Made by a program: the position numbers and the translations under genes. DNA of 64,000 bases from Halopelagius fulvigenes (GTDB lineage Archaea; Halobacteriota; Halobacteria; Halobacteriales; Haloferacaceae): NCBI RefSeq assembly GCF_042662625.1, contig NZ_JBHSXH010000015.1, positions 1,488,001 to 1,552,000 on the forward strand. Direction: 5' to 3'. Within the stretch, counting starts at the first letter, position 1; every line of letters starts with the position of its first letter. The notes beneath the pieces are model-generated. The model was not told the origin of the DNA, made no database searches, and saw nothing but the letters and a program-made list of their open reading frames with translations. Positions 1 through 8,204 of this stretch are shown here, in pieces.

Positions 1-1
1 C

Positions 2-1144
2 ATCAACGACGACGGCAACCGCTTCGACCCCGGCGCGGACGTCATCGTCGGCACCTACGAGGGCATCGACCACGCCCTCCGGACGGGCAAGGACCTCGGC
101 GACATCGGCACCGTCGTCATCGACGAGGTGCACACGCTGAAGGAGGGCGAACGCGGCCACCGCCTCGACGGGATGATATCCCGACTCAAGTACTACTGCG
201 AGAACCGCGCGAAACGCCGCGAGAACTACGGCGGCGCGCAGTGGGTGTACCTCTCCGCGACGGTCGGCAACCCGGAGGTGTTGGCCCAGAGCCTCGAAGC
301 GACGCTCATCGAGTTCGAGGAGCGTCCGGTGCCGATAGAGCGACACGTCACGTTCGCCGACGGCAGGGAGAAACCCGAGATAGCAGACAAACTCGTCACG
401 CGGGAGTTCGACACGAAGTCCTCGAAGGGCTACCGCGGCCAGACCATCATCTTCACCAACTCCCGGCGGCGGTGCCACGAGATCTCCAGAAAGCTGCAGT
501 ACTCCTCCGCGCCGTACCACGCCGGCCTCGACTACGGCCAACGCAAGCGCGTCGAACGCCAGTTCGGCAATCAGGACTTGGCGGCCGTCGTCACGACGGC
601 GGCACTCGCCGCCGGGGTGGACTTCCCCGCCTCGCAGGTGGTGTTCGACTCGCTGGCGATGGGCATCGAGTGGCTCTCGGTGCAGGAGTTCGAGCAGATG
701 CTCGGACGGGCGGGACGACCTGACTACCACGACAAGGGGAAGGTGTACGTCCTCGTCGAACCCGACTGCGTCTACCACAACACGATGGAGATGACCGAAG
801 ACGAGGTGGCGTTCAAGCTGCTCAAAGGCGAGATGGAGGACGTGATGACCGTCTACGACGAGTCCGCCGCCGCCGAGGAGACGCTGGCGAACATCATCGT
901 CGCCGGGAAGCGAGCAAAGCGCCTCAACGACCGGATGCTCGGCGACGTGCCGACGAAACACGCCGTCGGCAAACTGCTCGAGTGGGACTTCATCGACGGC
1001 TTCGAACCGACGCCGTTGGGTCGGGCGGTGTCCCGGCACTTCCTCTCGCCGACGGACGCCTTCCGCATCCTCGACAACGTCCGCAACGGCGTCGAACCGT
1101 ACGACATCGTCGCGGACATGGAACTGGCCGACGAGGAGCGGTAA
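2..1144 (+). CDS. DEAD/DEAH-box superfamily 2 helicase, C-terminal part (5' end outside window)
   Basis: An ATP-driven nucleic-acid helicase; which nucleic acid it acts on cannot be told from this fragment. The reading frame is open to the left edge, so the gene starts upstream and 380 residues are seen. A DEVH Walker B box lies at fragment residues 41-44, followed by helicase motif III (LSATVGN, near residue 83) and motif VI (QMLGRAGRP, near residue 233) in the second RecA-like domain. About 140 residues follow motif VI and may form a winged-helix or accessory domain. The order resembles the archaea-specific SF2 helicase group COG1202. Hel308 is an alternative, but its ratchet domain is not obvious. 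The first GTG (128) is inside the DEVH box and is not a start. Confidence 0.85.
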   Translation: MNDDGNRFDPGADVIVGTYEGIDHALRTGKDLGDIGTVVIDEVHTLKEGERGHRLDGMISRLKYYCENRAKRRENYGGAQWVYLSATVGNPEVLAQSLEATLIEFEERPVPIERHVTFADGREKPEIADKLVTREFDTKSSKGYRGQTIIFTNSRRRCHEISRKLQYSSAPYHAGLDYGQRKRVERQFGNQDLAAVVTTAALAAGVDFPASQVVFDSLAMGIEWLSVQEFEQMLGRAGRPDYHDKGKVYVLVEPDCVYHNTMEMTEDEVAFKLLKGEMEDVMTVYDESAAAEETLANIIVAGKRAKRLNDRMLGDVPTKHAVGKLLEWDFIDGFEPTPLGRAVSRHFLSPTDAFRILDNVRNGVEPYDIVADMELADEER

Positions 1145-1215
1145 GCGCCGACGACTGCCCGGCGGGAGGCTCCGACTTCCGATGATTTTTCAGCCGACGG
1201 TGCGTCGCTCCCCGC

Positions 1216-3066
1216 GTGGTATCGATATCTCCGGGCGTCCTGGTCGTCTTCGCCGTCATCGTCGCCGCTCTCGCGTTGTTCGTGACGGAACCGGTCCCCG
1301 TGGACATCACCGCCATCGGCGTGATGATGGCGCTCATGCTCGCACAGCCGTTCTCGCAGTTGCTGGTCGGCAGCGTCCTCGCGGAACCGATCGTCTTCTT
1401 CGAGGACTATCCGGCGGACGCGCTCTCGGGGTTTTCGAGCACCGCGACGCTGACCGTCCTCGCCATGTTCGTCCTGAGCGACGGCGTCCAGCGGACGGGC
1501 GTCATCCAGTTGATCAGCGCGAAGATATCCCCGTTCACCGAGGATAGCCTCCTTCGGCAGTTGGGCGCGACCATCGGCATCGTCGGGCCGATATCCGGAT
1601 TCATCAACAACACCGCCGCCGTCGCCATCCTCATGCCGATGGTGACCGACCTCGCGGAACGCGGCGGCACGTCGCCGTCGAAACTGCTGCTTCCGCTCTC
1701 GTACGCCTCGATGTTCGGCGGGATGCTCACGCTCATCGGCACCTCGACGAACATCCTCGCGTCGGAACTGTCGGGTCGCCTCATCGGGCGGACGTTCTCG
1801 ATGTTCGAGTTCACCGCCCTCGGCGCACTCGTCTCCGTCGTCGGCGCGGCGTACCTGCTGACGGTGGGGCAGTGGCTCACACCCGAGCGGATCGAACCCC
1901 GGGCGGACCTGACCGAGGAGTTCGAGATGGCGGAGTACCTCACCGAAGTCGTCGTCCGCGAGGACTCGCCGCTGGTCGGCCAACAGGTCCAGCGCGCGCT
2001 GGTCGAGACGGATTTCGACGTCGATCTCATCCAACTCATCCGCGAGGGCGAGGTGTTCCTCGAACCCCTCGGCCCGAAGGAGATACAGGCGGGCGACGTG
2101 TTCGCCCTCCGGACCGACCGCGACACGCTCATCGAACTGCTCGACGTCGAGGGGTTGGACCTCGTCCCCAACGTGACCGTAGACGAGGAGGAACTCGAAG
2201 CGGCCGAGTCGGGCCAGAACCTCGTCGAAATCGTCGTCGCGCCGGGGTCGTTCCTCGTCGGCGAATCGCTCGTCTCCGCGGGGTTCCGCCAGCAGTACGA
2301 CGCCACCGTCCTCGCCCTCCGGCGGGGTGGCGAGATTATCCGGCGGCGGATGGACAACATCCCGCTTCGCGTCGGCGACACCCTCCTCGTGCAGGCGACG
2401 ACGAACAGCATCGAACGCCTCGACGTGAATCGGAACTTCATCGTCGCCCAGGAGATAGAGCGCAGCGACTACCGCGAGGAGAAGATACCCGTCGCGGTTG
2501 GCATCGTCGCCGCCGTCGTCGCCGTCGCCGCCCTCGATATCCTCCCCATCGTCGTCTCCGCACTCGCCGGCGCACTCGCGATGATAGCGACGCGGTGTCT
2601 GCGCCCCACGGAACTGTACGACGCCGTCCAGTGGGACATCGTCTTCCTCTTGGCGGGGGTCATCCCCCTCGGCATCGCCATGGAGACGTCGGGCGCGGCG
2701 GCGCTTCTCGCCGAGTTCGTCGTCCGGACGGGCGACGTGCTTCCGATGATAGGCGTCCTCGCGGTGTTCTACCTCGTCACCGCCCTGCTGACGAACCTCA
2801 TCTCGAACAACGCCAGCGTCGTCCTCATGATACCCGTCGCCGTCGAGGCGGCGCAGACGCTCGAGTCGAACGCGTTCTCCTTTATCCTCGCGGTGACGTT
2901 CGCCGCCTCGACGGCATTCATGACGCCCGTCGGCTACCAGACGAACCTCTTCGTCTACGGCCCCGGCGGCTACCGGTTCACCGACTACCTCCGCGTCGGC
3001 GGGCCGTTGCAACTCCTCTTCGCAGCCGTCACGACGGTCGGTATCGCCGCATTCTGGGGGCTGTGA
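1216..3066 (+). CDS. SLC13-family permease with two internal RCK_C/TrkA-C domains
   Basis: A membrane carrier of the divalent-anion:sodium symporter type; sulfate or a dicarboxylate are typical family substrates, but the substrate is not readable here. The 616-residue protein has two hydrophobic halves (about 1-220 and 415-616) around a hydrophilic middle of roughly 180 residues. That middle resembles two TrkA-C (RCK_C) ligand-binding domains. Family-type helix-hairpin motifs are visible: INNTAAVAILMP near 128, TSTNILASE near 175, SNNASVVLMIP near 530 and TPVGYQTNLF near 570. The start is a GTG, and no in-frame ATG precedes the first hydrophobic segment. The gene stands alone, 71 bp after the helicase, and is followed by a tRNA. 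Confidence 0.85.
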   Translation: MVSISPGVLVVFAVIVAALALFVTEPVPVDITAIGVMMALMLAQPFSQLLVGSVLAEPIVFFEDYPADALSGFSSTATLTVLAMFVLSDGVQRTGVIQLISAKISPFTEDSLLRQLGATIGIVGPISGFINNTAAVAILMPMVTDLAERGGTSPSKLLLPLSYASMFGGMLTLIGTSTNILASELSGRLIGRTFSMFEFTALGALVSVVGAAYLLTVGQWLTPERIEPRADLTEEFEMAEYLTEVVVREDSPLVGQQVQRALVETDFDVDLIQLIREGEVFLEPLGPKEIQAGDVFALRTDRDTLIELLDVEGLDLVPNVTVDEEELEAAESGQNLVEIVVAPGSFLVGESLVSAGFRQQYDATVLALRRGGEIIRRRMDNIPLRVGDTLLVQATTNSIERLDVNRNFIVAQEIERSDYREEKIPVAVGIVAAVVAVAALDILPIVVSALAGALAMIATRCLRPTELYDAVQWDIVFLLAGVIPLGIAMETSGAAALLAEFVVRTGDVLPMIGVLAVFYLVTALLTNLISNNASVVLMIPVAVEAAQTLESNAFSFILAVTFAASTAFMTPVGYQTNLFVYGPGGYRFTDYLRVGGPLQLLFAAVTTVGIAAFWGL

Positions 3067-3096
3067 TAGCGTCTCTCGTCCGATTCGACCGAACGA

Positions 3097-3107
3097 AACG
3101 TTTTACA
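3097..3107 (+). promoter_or_regulatory. TATA-like element of the tRNA-Pro gene
   Basis: An A+T-rich run with TTTTA at 3101-3105 sits about 30 nt before the mature 5' end of the tRNA, the usual spacing for an archaeal tRNA promoter. Confidence 0.5.
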
Positions 3108-3132
3108 CCGGGACGGACCGAGGACTGTACGA

Positions 3133-3205
3133 GGGACCGTGGGTTAGCCTGGTATACTTCGGGCCTTGGGTGCCCGTGACCCCGGTTCAAATCCGGGCGG
3201 TCCCA
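3133..3205 (+). tRNA. tRNA-Pro, anticodon TGG
   Basis: The 73-nt cloverleaf folds by eye. The 7-bp acceptor stem GGGACCG pairs with CGGTCCC. The anticodon stem CGGGC/GCCCG encloses the loop CTTGGGT with anticodon TGG, and the T-stem CCCGG/CCGGG encloses TTCAAAT. The discriminator base is A and no intron is present. It reads CCA-family proline codons. Its 3' half (3184-3205) is the target sequence copied at 8046-8067 and 8205-8222, so this gene appears to be the attachment site of the island that follows. Confidence 0.93.
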
Positions 3206-3269
3206 TACCCATTAAGGCAGAACCAGCGGCTCTTGCCGGTATTTTCGGGGCTTCGAGGTGGTCCGCGTG

Positions 3270-3503
3270 ATGCTCCTCTCTACCGAGGCGCAGCTTCGGG
3301 AGTGCGAGTACTGCGGGTCCCACGTCACCCGCAACTTCCGCCGCGTCTACGGTGACGTAGACGGTGTTGTTCATCGGTGCCGCGAGTGCGATACTCTCGT
3401 TCGTCTCCAACAAGGTTCTGCGGCCGGACGTGACGTTCCGACGCCCGACCCGCAGAATACCCCCGGTCGTCACGGCGACGAACCTGCGAGGTGGTCGGAG
3501 TGA
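3270..3503 (+). CDS. Small zinc-ribbon protein (CxxC...CxxC)
   Basis: A 77-residue protein with CEYC near residue 12 and CREC near residue 34, in a pattern close to the small protein encoded at 62846-62995 (CDHC...CPNC). This is a common haloarchaeal mini zinc-ribbon type, probably a DNA- or protein-binding accessory factor. An upstream in-frame GTG at 3258 would add four residues; the ATG is preferred. It is the first gene of an overlapping set: its TGA (3501-3503) overlaps the GTG at 3500. The function in the island is unknown. Confidence 0.7.
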   Translation: MLLSTEAQLRECEYCGSHVTRNFRRVYGDVDGVVHRCRECDTLVRLQQGSAAGRDVPTPDPQNTPGRHGDEPARWSE

Positions 3504-3625
3504 GGGCCGAGTTCGTTCGCGCCTCGGCACTCTACGACATCGCCAACGGGACGGTCATTCGTCATCCCGCGTTCGACGCAACTGACAAAGACGTTCGTCG
3601 CGCAGTCCGGGGTGGCGGGCGTTGA
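3500..3625 (+). CDS. Tiny hypothetical protein, 41 aa, in overlapping module
   Basis: Begins with a GTG inside the stop region of the zinc-ribbon gene (GTGA overlap) and ends with a TGA that overlaps the next TTG start. The product is basic at its C-terminus (RRAVRGGGR) and has no recognised motif. Its main support is position: it exactly fills the space between two genes, with coupled start and stop codons on both sides. I do not recognise the family. Confidence 0.45.
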   Translation: MRAEFVRASALYDIANGTVIRHPAFDATDKDVRRAVRGGGR

Positions 3626-3852
3626 ACCGTCCCGGTCTGGCCGTGGTCATAGGTCACGGCCTCGACGCGCTCACCACCGCGGTCGGAATCGCAATCGGCG
3701 TCCTGAAGGTCGCCGTCGCGGTCCTCGCGGCCATCGGTCTCATCGTCGCCGCTCGGTTCGTCGACGAGCGGTGCGTCTCGATATACGGTTATCTGCTCGG
3801 CGCCGTCGGTGCGGTGGTCGCTCTCGGGAATCTGGCGGTGATAGCGGCATGA
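3622..3852 (+). CDS. Small membrane protein, 76 aa, in overlapping module
   Basis: A mostly hydrophobic protein with two likely transmembrane segments (about residues 17-47 and 55-75), separated by a short polar loop that contains the only cysteine (DERCVS). The TTG start overlaps the previous stop, and its own TGA (3850-3852) overlaps the ATG of the next gene (3849), giving an ATGA junction. The TTG start is inferred from the overlap; no ATG lies upstream in frame. Small two-helix proteins of this kind occur in haloarchaeal plasmids and proviruses, but no function can be assigned. Confidence 0.6.
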   Translation: MNRPGLAVVIGHGLDALTTAVGIAIGVLKVAVAVLAAIGLIVAARFVDERCVSIYGYLLGAVGAVVALGNLAVIAA

Positions 3853-5207
3853 GCCACGTCGCGCCGCATTTCCACGAGGTGGACATGTTCCTATGGTTCA
3901 CCGATAATGGCCTCTCGCCGTACTGGGCGCTGTCGAACCTCTGTATTCGCGAGTTCGATGGTTACCGGAAGCTCACCTACGAGATCGGAGACGAGGTGTG
4001 GGTCGCACGGATGAACTATAATGCCGAGACAGGTATCGCCCCGCGCGACTCCGACCCAATTCAGTCTGAGCGCGCCTACGAGTTCAAGATTCACGCCGAG
4101 GGACCAGGCGAACAGAAGGCCGACTTCGTCTTTTCGCCGCGGTGGGATGGCCAGAAGAAACCCGACGGCGAGGAGATGAAACGCCCGTGGTGCGGTGGCG
4201 AAGGCGTTCAGATTCACGTTCAGGGGTCGAACCTGACCTACGACGAGTACCTGTTCATCCTTCAGCACACCCTCCAGGCGTTCGCCGAGGAAGCCCGCAC
4301 CGACTTCTCTCGACGATACTTCAACCGGCCGCTCGGAGACTCGAACATTGCCACCACCGAACTGTACGTCCGGCTCGTCCGTGAGTATGCGAAGAAGCTC
4401 ACTCGGTCGACCGGCGTGTTCTACAAAATCATGCACCTCCTCTCAGAGGAGAAAGACGCGCAGTGGGTGTACAAGGGCGACAACACCGACATCGTCGGGA
4501 AACGGCACGCATTTGCCCTCGACCCGCTCGCGTCGAGTAAGCTCGTAGAGAACCACTCGCTCGGAAAGCGGTTGAAGTGCTACCATCCGAAGTACGTCCG
4601 TTCGAAGGAGAGTCGAGACGACCCCCTCTCGTCACCGAAGTTCGCCGTCGCGTTTCACAAGTCGCTCAACACGACCGAAGGAATCGCCGGGGAGTACCGC
4701 TCGGGCGGGTCGGCGGTGAAGTGGCGTGACCGTGACCAACTCCTGCGCGAAGTCGAAGAGACGCTCATCAACGTCCTCCGCGGGGAAGTGGTGGTGAACG
4801 ACAATGGCTTGGTTCGGTTCTCCTCGGAGAAGGTCCGCCAAGAGATCACCGCTATCGTCGAACGCGTCGAGTCGTTCGTGGAGGAGGGGGTGAACGCGGT
4901 TGCCCGTCTCGCGAACGTCGAGACGCGGTCTGCCGCGGACTCGGCTATCCAGCGGTGGATGAACAAGTACGGCGCATCGTTCGAGGAGATAGACGAGGAC
5001 GGCGGGAAGATTCGCTTCGACACGGTCATGTCGACACTCGCCTCGTCGAAGGTTCCGACGCTCGAAGACGTCCTTCAGGAAGGCTTCGACGCGTGGTGTA
5101 ACGCCGGTCGAGACCCGGCAGTGTTCACCTGCCTCAGCTACGTGGTGAAGAACCTCGACGGAACGGCAAACGTGGGCGGGAGCGTGGGGAAGAAAATCAC
5201 CTGGTAA
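3849..5207 (+). CDS. Large hypothetical protein of haloarchaeal integrative elements (DUF7845-like)
   Basis: A 452-residue soluble protein, last of the overlapping four-gene module. The ATG at 3849 follows directly from the ATGA junction. The N-terminal 120 residues are rich in aromatic residues (MSHVAPHFHEVDMF, RKLTYEIGDEVW), with a conserved-looking segment HVQGSNLTYDEY near 118. The middle is basic and the last 100 residues look helical. From memory it resembles a haloarchaea-restricted family labelled DUF7845 in recent annotations, often found in mobile regions; this is unverified. No ATPase, nuclease or integrase motif is visible. It could be a replication, packaging or regulatory protein of the element. 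Confidence 0.7.
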   Translation: MSHVAPHFHEVDMFLWFTDNGLSPYWALSNLCIREFDGYRKLTYEIGDEVWVARMNYNAETGIAPRDSDPIQSERAYEFKIHAEGPGEQKADFVFSPRWDGQKKPDGEEMKRPWCGGEGVQIHVQGSNLTYDEYLFILQHTLQAFAEEARTDFSRRYFNRPLGDSNIATTELYVRLVREYAKKLTRSTGVFYKIMHLLSEEKDAQWVYKGDNTDIVGKRHAFALDPLASSKLVENHSLGKRLKCYHPKYVRSKESRDDPLSSPKFAVAFHKSLNTTEGIAGEYRSGGSAVKWRDRDQLLREVEETLINVLRGEVVVNDNGLVRFSSEKVRQEITAIVERVESFVEEGVNAVARLANVETRSAADSAIQRWMNKYGASFEEIDEDGGKIRFDTVMSTLASSKVPTLEDVLQEGFDAWCNAGRDPAVFTCLSYVVKNLDGTANVGGSVGKKITW

Positions 5208-5287
5208 CGCAGTGACTCGTGAGTGGCAACACTCGTCTGACCCTCTTTCTGTTATATGCGAACGTCCTGACGGGCGTCGCCGTCCGC

Positions 5288-5390
5288 TCACTCTCTCCAA
5301 TATTCTTCTAAATCCGGCGTAAACGGCTCACTGAGCAGGTCTGCGAGCATCTTGGTCGATTAACTCACGGACTTGCTCACTCCTCAAGCT
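5288..5390 (-). pseudogene. Possible decayed coding fragment
   Basis: On the minus strand two short coding-like pieces lie in different frames. One reads LRSEQVRELIDQDAR and then hits a stop. The other starts at an ATG at 5350 and reads MLADLLSEPFTPDLEEYWRE to a TGA at 5288-5290. The second has the composition of a real C-terminus and is shifted relative to the first. This suggests a truncated, frameshifted gene between the four-gene module and the membrane pair. The parent family is not recognised. Confidence 0.3.
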
Positions 5391-5453
5391 GACTTAATTA
5401 GACAGTACCCTTTATCTCGACATCTCATTTGGATGAATGAATGCGATTAAGAT

Positions 5454-6083
5454 TCACTCATTCAACCACAATTGGCTTCGAAGGGTTGAAGCGACGTTAG
5501 TGAGGTGTACGTGTCCGAATATCGCCACAATCAGTGCTCCAACCGAGTTGAAGGTCAAATCCGCGATCGTATCGGCGAGACCGTGCTGAGCCAACGGCAT
5601 CGTCAGTCCGGTTTCATCGGCGACGATATCGAGGCCGAACTCGAACAGCTCCCAGATGACTCCAAACGAGAGCACAACCACGAAAATATAGACGAAAAGG
5701 AACTTCCGGGGGATGATGATCTTCTCGTCATGGATGTCGATGGCCCGGGCGGCGGTGTATCCGACCGCTGCAACCAGGGAGGCCGACATCGAGTGGGTGA
5801 GGTGGTCCCACCAGTCGATCTGACCGTACAGCCCGGCTGACCCGAGCGTATGGAGAAATACGGCGGTCGTGACCCACAGTCCTAGCCACGGATCGAGCGG
5901 GAACCGATAGTTGCGCTCGAAGATAGCCGGAAGGAACGTCATGAGCAACGCAACCCCTCCGTTGACGATCGCCTTGGGTTGGCCTGCAACCACTCCATAC
6001 GCAACGATACCAGCCAACACAAGCTGCATCCCCCGGGTCAGGCGAATCTGGTTCCGAGTCGAGGGGCGCGGTAGGAGACTCAT
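5454..6083 (-). CDS. Multi-pass membrane protein with WDHLTH motif
   Basis: A 209-residue integral membrane protein with about five or six hydrophobic segments. A WWDHLTH motif lies near residue 90, followed by a WELFEFG segment near 142 and DLTFNSVGAL near 180. The same pattern (WWDHVTH, WEIMEY, DLLFDLLGAL) is in the backbone gene at 46101-46673, so the two are homologues. The family resembles DUF2238/YjdF-type membrane proteins of unknown function. The start ATG overlaps the stop of the upstream gene by 4 nt, so the two are probably translated together. The G+C is lower than the chromosome's. Confidence 0.7.
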   Translation of the reverse strand: MSLLPRPSTRNQIRLTRGMQLVLAGIVAYGVVAGQPKAIVNGGVALLMTFLPAIFERNYRFPLDPWLGLWVTTAVFLHTLGSAGLYGQIDWWDHLTHSMSASLVAAVGYTAARAIDIHDEKIIIPRKFLFVYIFVVVLSFGVIWELFEFGLDIVADETGLTMPLAQHGLADTIADLTFNSVGALIVAIFGHVHLTNVASTLRSQLWLNE

Positions 6084-6715
6084 CGTCGCACCACCTGCTG
6101 AATCGCCTGCCAGAGCTGGCGATCTCGACGGCTAAAGTACACGTCGAACAGAACGCCGGCCGTCAACCCAGCAAGTGTTACCCAGAGAAATTCGACCATG
6201 AGTACTTCGTTCGTCGAGAGGTAGGTGGTCTCGAACAGGCGGTCGAGGTGCCATCGGAGGATTCCCCAGGCTGCGGCCCACGCCATCGTGGTCAACACGA
6301 CTAAGACGATGGCGAACCAGTGAGTGAGCTTGAGTGCGGTGAACATGTGTAGCTCAACAGTGACGAGCAACGCCAGTGCCGCCAGAGCGAGATACGAGGC
6401 GAAAATGCCGACGGTTCCGCCAAATAATCCGCGGACGAGAATCGGTAACAACGCGAGTAGCAGTAATTCCCAGGGAAGCATTACGCGCCAGTCACGGTAG
6501 ACGCCCGGTGGCAGGAGAACAATGACGCCTGCTACCGCGACGAACACTATCCACTGGAGGTCGGAATCAAGGAGGCTCTCGACGAAAACCATCAAGAGAA
6601 CGCTGATCAACAACCACGCGACGATTGCGTTCATCCGACCGCTTCGGAACAACCGTTCAAGAACGTCGTGAACGCTACCGTCGAAAATCCGTTCCCGGTC
6701 CTGGTCACTCATCAC
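6080..6715 (-). CDS. Multi-pass membrane protein, partner of the WDHLTH protein
   Basis: A 211-residue protein with a charged N-terminus, roughly six transmembrane segments from residue 28 to 190, and a basic amphipathic C-terminus (FSRRDRQLWQAIQQVVRR). It precedes and overlaps the WDHLTH gene in an ATGA junction, so the two form a two-gene operon. I do not recognise a named family. The adjacent start codons MM make ATG 6712 an equally possible start. Codon use is less G+C-rich than in genes outside the island. Confidence 0.65.
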   Translation of the reverse strand: MMSDQDRERIFDGSVHDVLERLFRSGRMNAIVAWLLISVLLMVFVESLLDSDLQWIVFVAVAGVIVLLPPGVYRDWRVMLPWELLLLALLPILVRGLFGGTVGIFASYLALAALALLVTVELHMFTALKLTHWFAIVLVVLTTMAWAAAWGILRWHLDRLFETTYLSTNEVLMVEFLWVTLAGLTAGVLFDVYFSRRDRQLWQAIQQVVRR

Positions 6716-6961
6716 TCGTTCCGACGACTTAGACGGCTACTTAGTAAGTCACTCCGATGTCCTACTACAGAAGGACTAGGTCTGCGAGTAAGATCAGGCA
6801 TACCTGTGAGAGAAAGTGAGGAGGGGGCCAACGCGAAATAGTCTCGGAGCTCTCTCGTCTCGTTTTCATAATCCCCTGCGTGATTCTCCCCGTCCATACG
6901 GTAGTCGTCGACATCCACGACGACTGGGAATCATAAGTCAGGGTGCAGTCAGTACGTGCTA
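6716..6961. other. Divergent intergenic region inside the island
   Basis: About 245 bp separate the membrane-protein pair (minus) from the DUF2391-like gene (plus). The stretch has moderate A+T content and must carry both promoters. Open frames through it on the minus strand have no coding character, and no clear repeat was seen. Confidence 0.4.
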
Positions 6962-7528
6962 ATGGCGCGTTCCGACGAACTGCAAACCGATAGCAAAGTG
7001 AATATCGATGACGTGTTGACAAAATTGGCGGAGCTCGAGGCGATCGTCGATAGAGAGGAAGAGTTAGAACAAGTGCGGGAAACGATGCGAACCGCGCGAC
7101 ACGTTCGCCCCCACGGCGTGATCGGTCGATTCCAAGGCCAATTCGGCCCCCGTGATGCCGGGGAAGCGCTGGTCGGGAGTTTCGTCTTTGGGATGCCGAT
7201 GATAGTCGAGGATGGCGCACTCGAAATTGGACGGTTCATTGCGGGTCGTCCGTCGTTTCTCTGCCTGACGGCCCTCCTGGGAATGGCTCTCGTTTTCGGT
7301 GTGTTGCACGCCGGTGAATTCGAACGGGTTGGCGAAGACCGGCTTTTGGGAGTCATGCCGTTACGGCCAGTTGCCATTATCAGTATCGCTGGAGCGTCGG
7401 CTATCGGCCTGATGACGATCTGGGGTCGGGTGTCGTGGAGTGAGCCGATGGTCGCGGGGAGTCAGACGTTGCTGATCGGTATCGTCATGAGTGTTGGTGC
7501 TTCTCTCGGTGATATTCTGCCAGAGTGA
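6962..7528 (+). CDS. DUF2391-like integral membrane protein
   Basis: A 188-residue protein with a hydrophilic, heptad-rich N-terminus (about residues 10-50, DVLTKLAELEAIVDREEELE) that is probably a coiled coil. A glycine-rich stretch and four or so transmembrane segments follow (about 75-185). The arrangement resembles haloarchaeal proteins annotated DUF2391 or putative integral membrane protein; the function is unknown. The ATG at 6962 is chosen over a GTG two codons upstream. It is divergent from the membrane-protein pair. Its relatively low G+C supports island membership. Confidence 0.65.
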   Translation: MARSDELQTDSKVNIDDVLTKLAELEAIVDREEELEQVRETMRTARHVRPHGVIGRFQGQFGPRDAGEALVGSFVFGMPMIVEDGALEIGRFIAGRPSFLCLTALLGMALVFGVLHAGEFERVGEDRLLGVMPLRPVAIISIAGASAIGLMTIWGRVSWSEPMVAGSQTLLIGIVMSVGASLGDILPE

Positions 7529-7598
7529 TATTCAATAATGATGTACTTAAATTTTGATGCAAAGATGGGAATATAGGAGAGTAAGACACGTATCAAAT
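7529..7598. other. A+T-rich spacer within the island
   Basis: A 70-bp stretch of runs such as TTAAATTTTGATG between two converging genes. It probably holds transcription stop signals for both; no hairpin is obvious. Confidence 0.3.
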
Positions 7599-7802
7599 CT
7601 ATCTTCCGAGGTTGTGACAGAGATCCTGTCGTTTCCCTATGGCAATCACAGTAAGCGGTTCTCCGCAACTCGGGCAGTTGAGTTTGACTCGGGCGACGAA
7701 CTCTTCATCATCTGAACTGGCTTCGACAGACGTCTCGGAGGAGTCGTATTCTCCAGCGAGTCCGTTGCCACAGGCTGGGCAGTCTAATGGATCCTCTCCC
7801 AT
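7599..7802 (-). CDS. Small double-CxxC zinc-binding protein
   Basis: A 67-residue protein with CPAC near residue 8 and CPSC near residue 43, separated by an acidic serine-rich linker, then a third cysteine near the end. This is the layout of a zinc ribbon. The ATG at 7802 places CPAC close to the N-terminus; an upstream GTG at 7838 would add 12 residues and cannot be excluded. It is the last gene before the repeated tRNA fragments. Function unknown; it may be a small regulator left from the element. Confidence 0.5.
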   Translation of the reverse strand: MGEDPLDCPACGNGLAGEYDSSETSVEASSDDEEFVARVKLNCPSCGEPLTVIAIGKRQDLCHNLGR

Positions 7803-8006
7803 GCTGTTGGGCTTTGCTAGCCCGTGGCATAATTTCACCTGCTAGACACGACGAGTGAACTCACGCTCGAAGCACCACCGTTATCTCGTCTACGATGTGG
7901 CCTACATGATCGGCAAGACGCAGAGCGACACTTCTACGCGAACTCACCACCGAGCACCGCGTAGCGTGTGCGAGGCCCGCGAGTCCGCGGTACGTGGGGT
8001 TACCAC

Positions 8007-8016
8007 GGATTTGAAC
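8007..8016 (-). repeat. Inverted 10-bp copy of the T-arm sequence
   Basis: GGATTTGAAC is the exact reverse complement of GTTCAAATCC in the tRNA-Pro T-arm. It lies 30 bp before the first direct copy, in the opposite orientation. Confidence 0.5.
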
Positions 8017-8045
8017 TAGGGAGTGGAGCGAAGCGGAACGACCGA

Positions 8046-8067
8046 AGTTCAAATCCGGGCGGTCGCA
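8046..8067 (+). repeat. Partial tRNA-Pro 3' copy (candidate att site 1)
   Basis: Matches the tRNA-Pro sequence 3184-3205 at 20 of 22 positions, including the whole T-loop and most of the acceptor 3' strand. It is a plausible attR from one insertion event. Confidence 0.6.
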
Positions 8068-8204
8068 TTTTCTGTGCGACGAACGCACGTGAGGAGCCAG
8101 AAATGAACAGCGGCCGGTTTGAGCCAGCGAGCGAACGGAGTTCTCGTGAGCCGGAGGCGAACGAGAGCACGGAAGAACGGAGTTCTTCCGGAGTGAGCGA
8201 GTGA

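Noticed and set aside
853..3012. A 719-codon minus-strand open frame over the helicase end and SLC13 gene
   Set aside because: It is a low-complexity Asp/Arg/Glu translation opposite a multi-motif transporter gene.
6712..6918. A 68-codon minus-strand ORF overlapping the start of the membrane-protein pair
   Set aside because: Its composition changes in the middle and it occupies the promoter region of two divergent genes.
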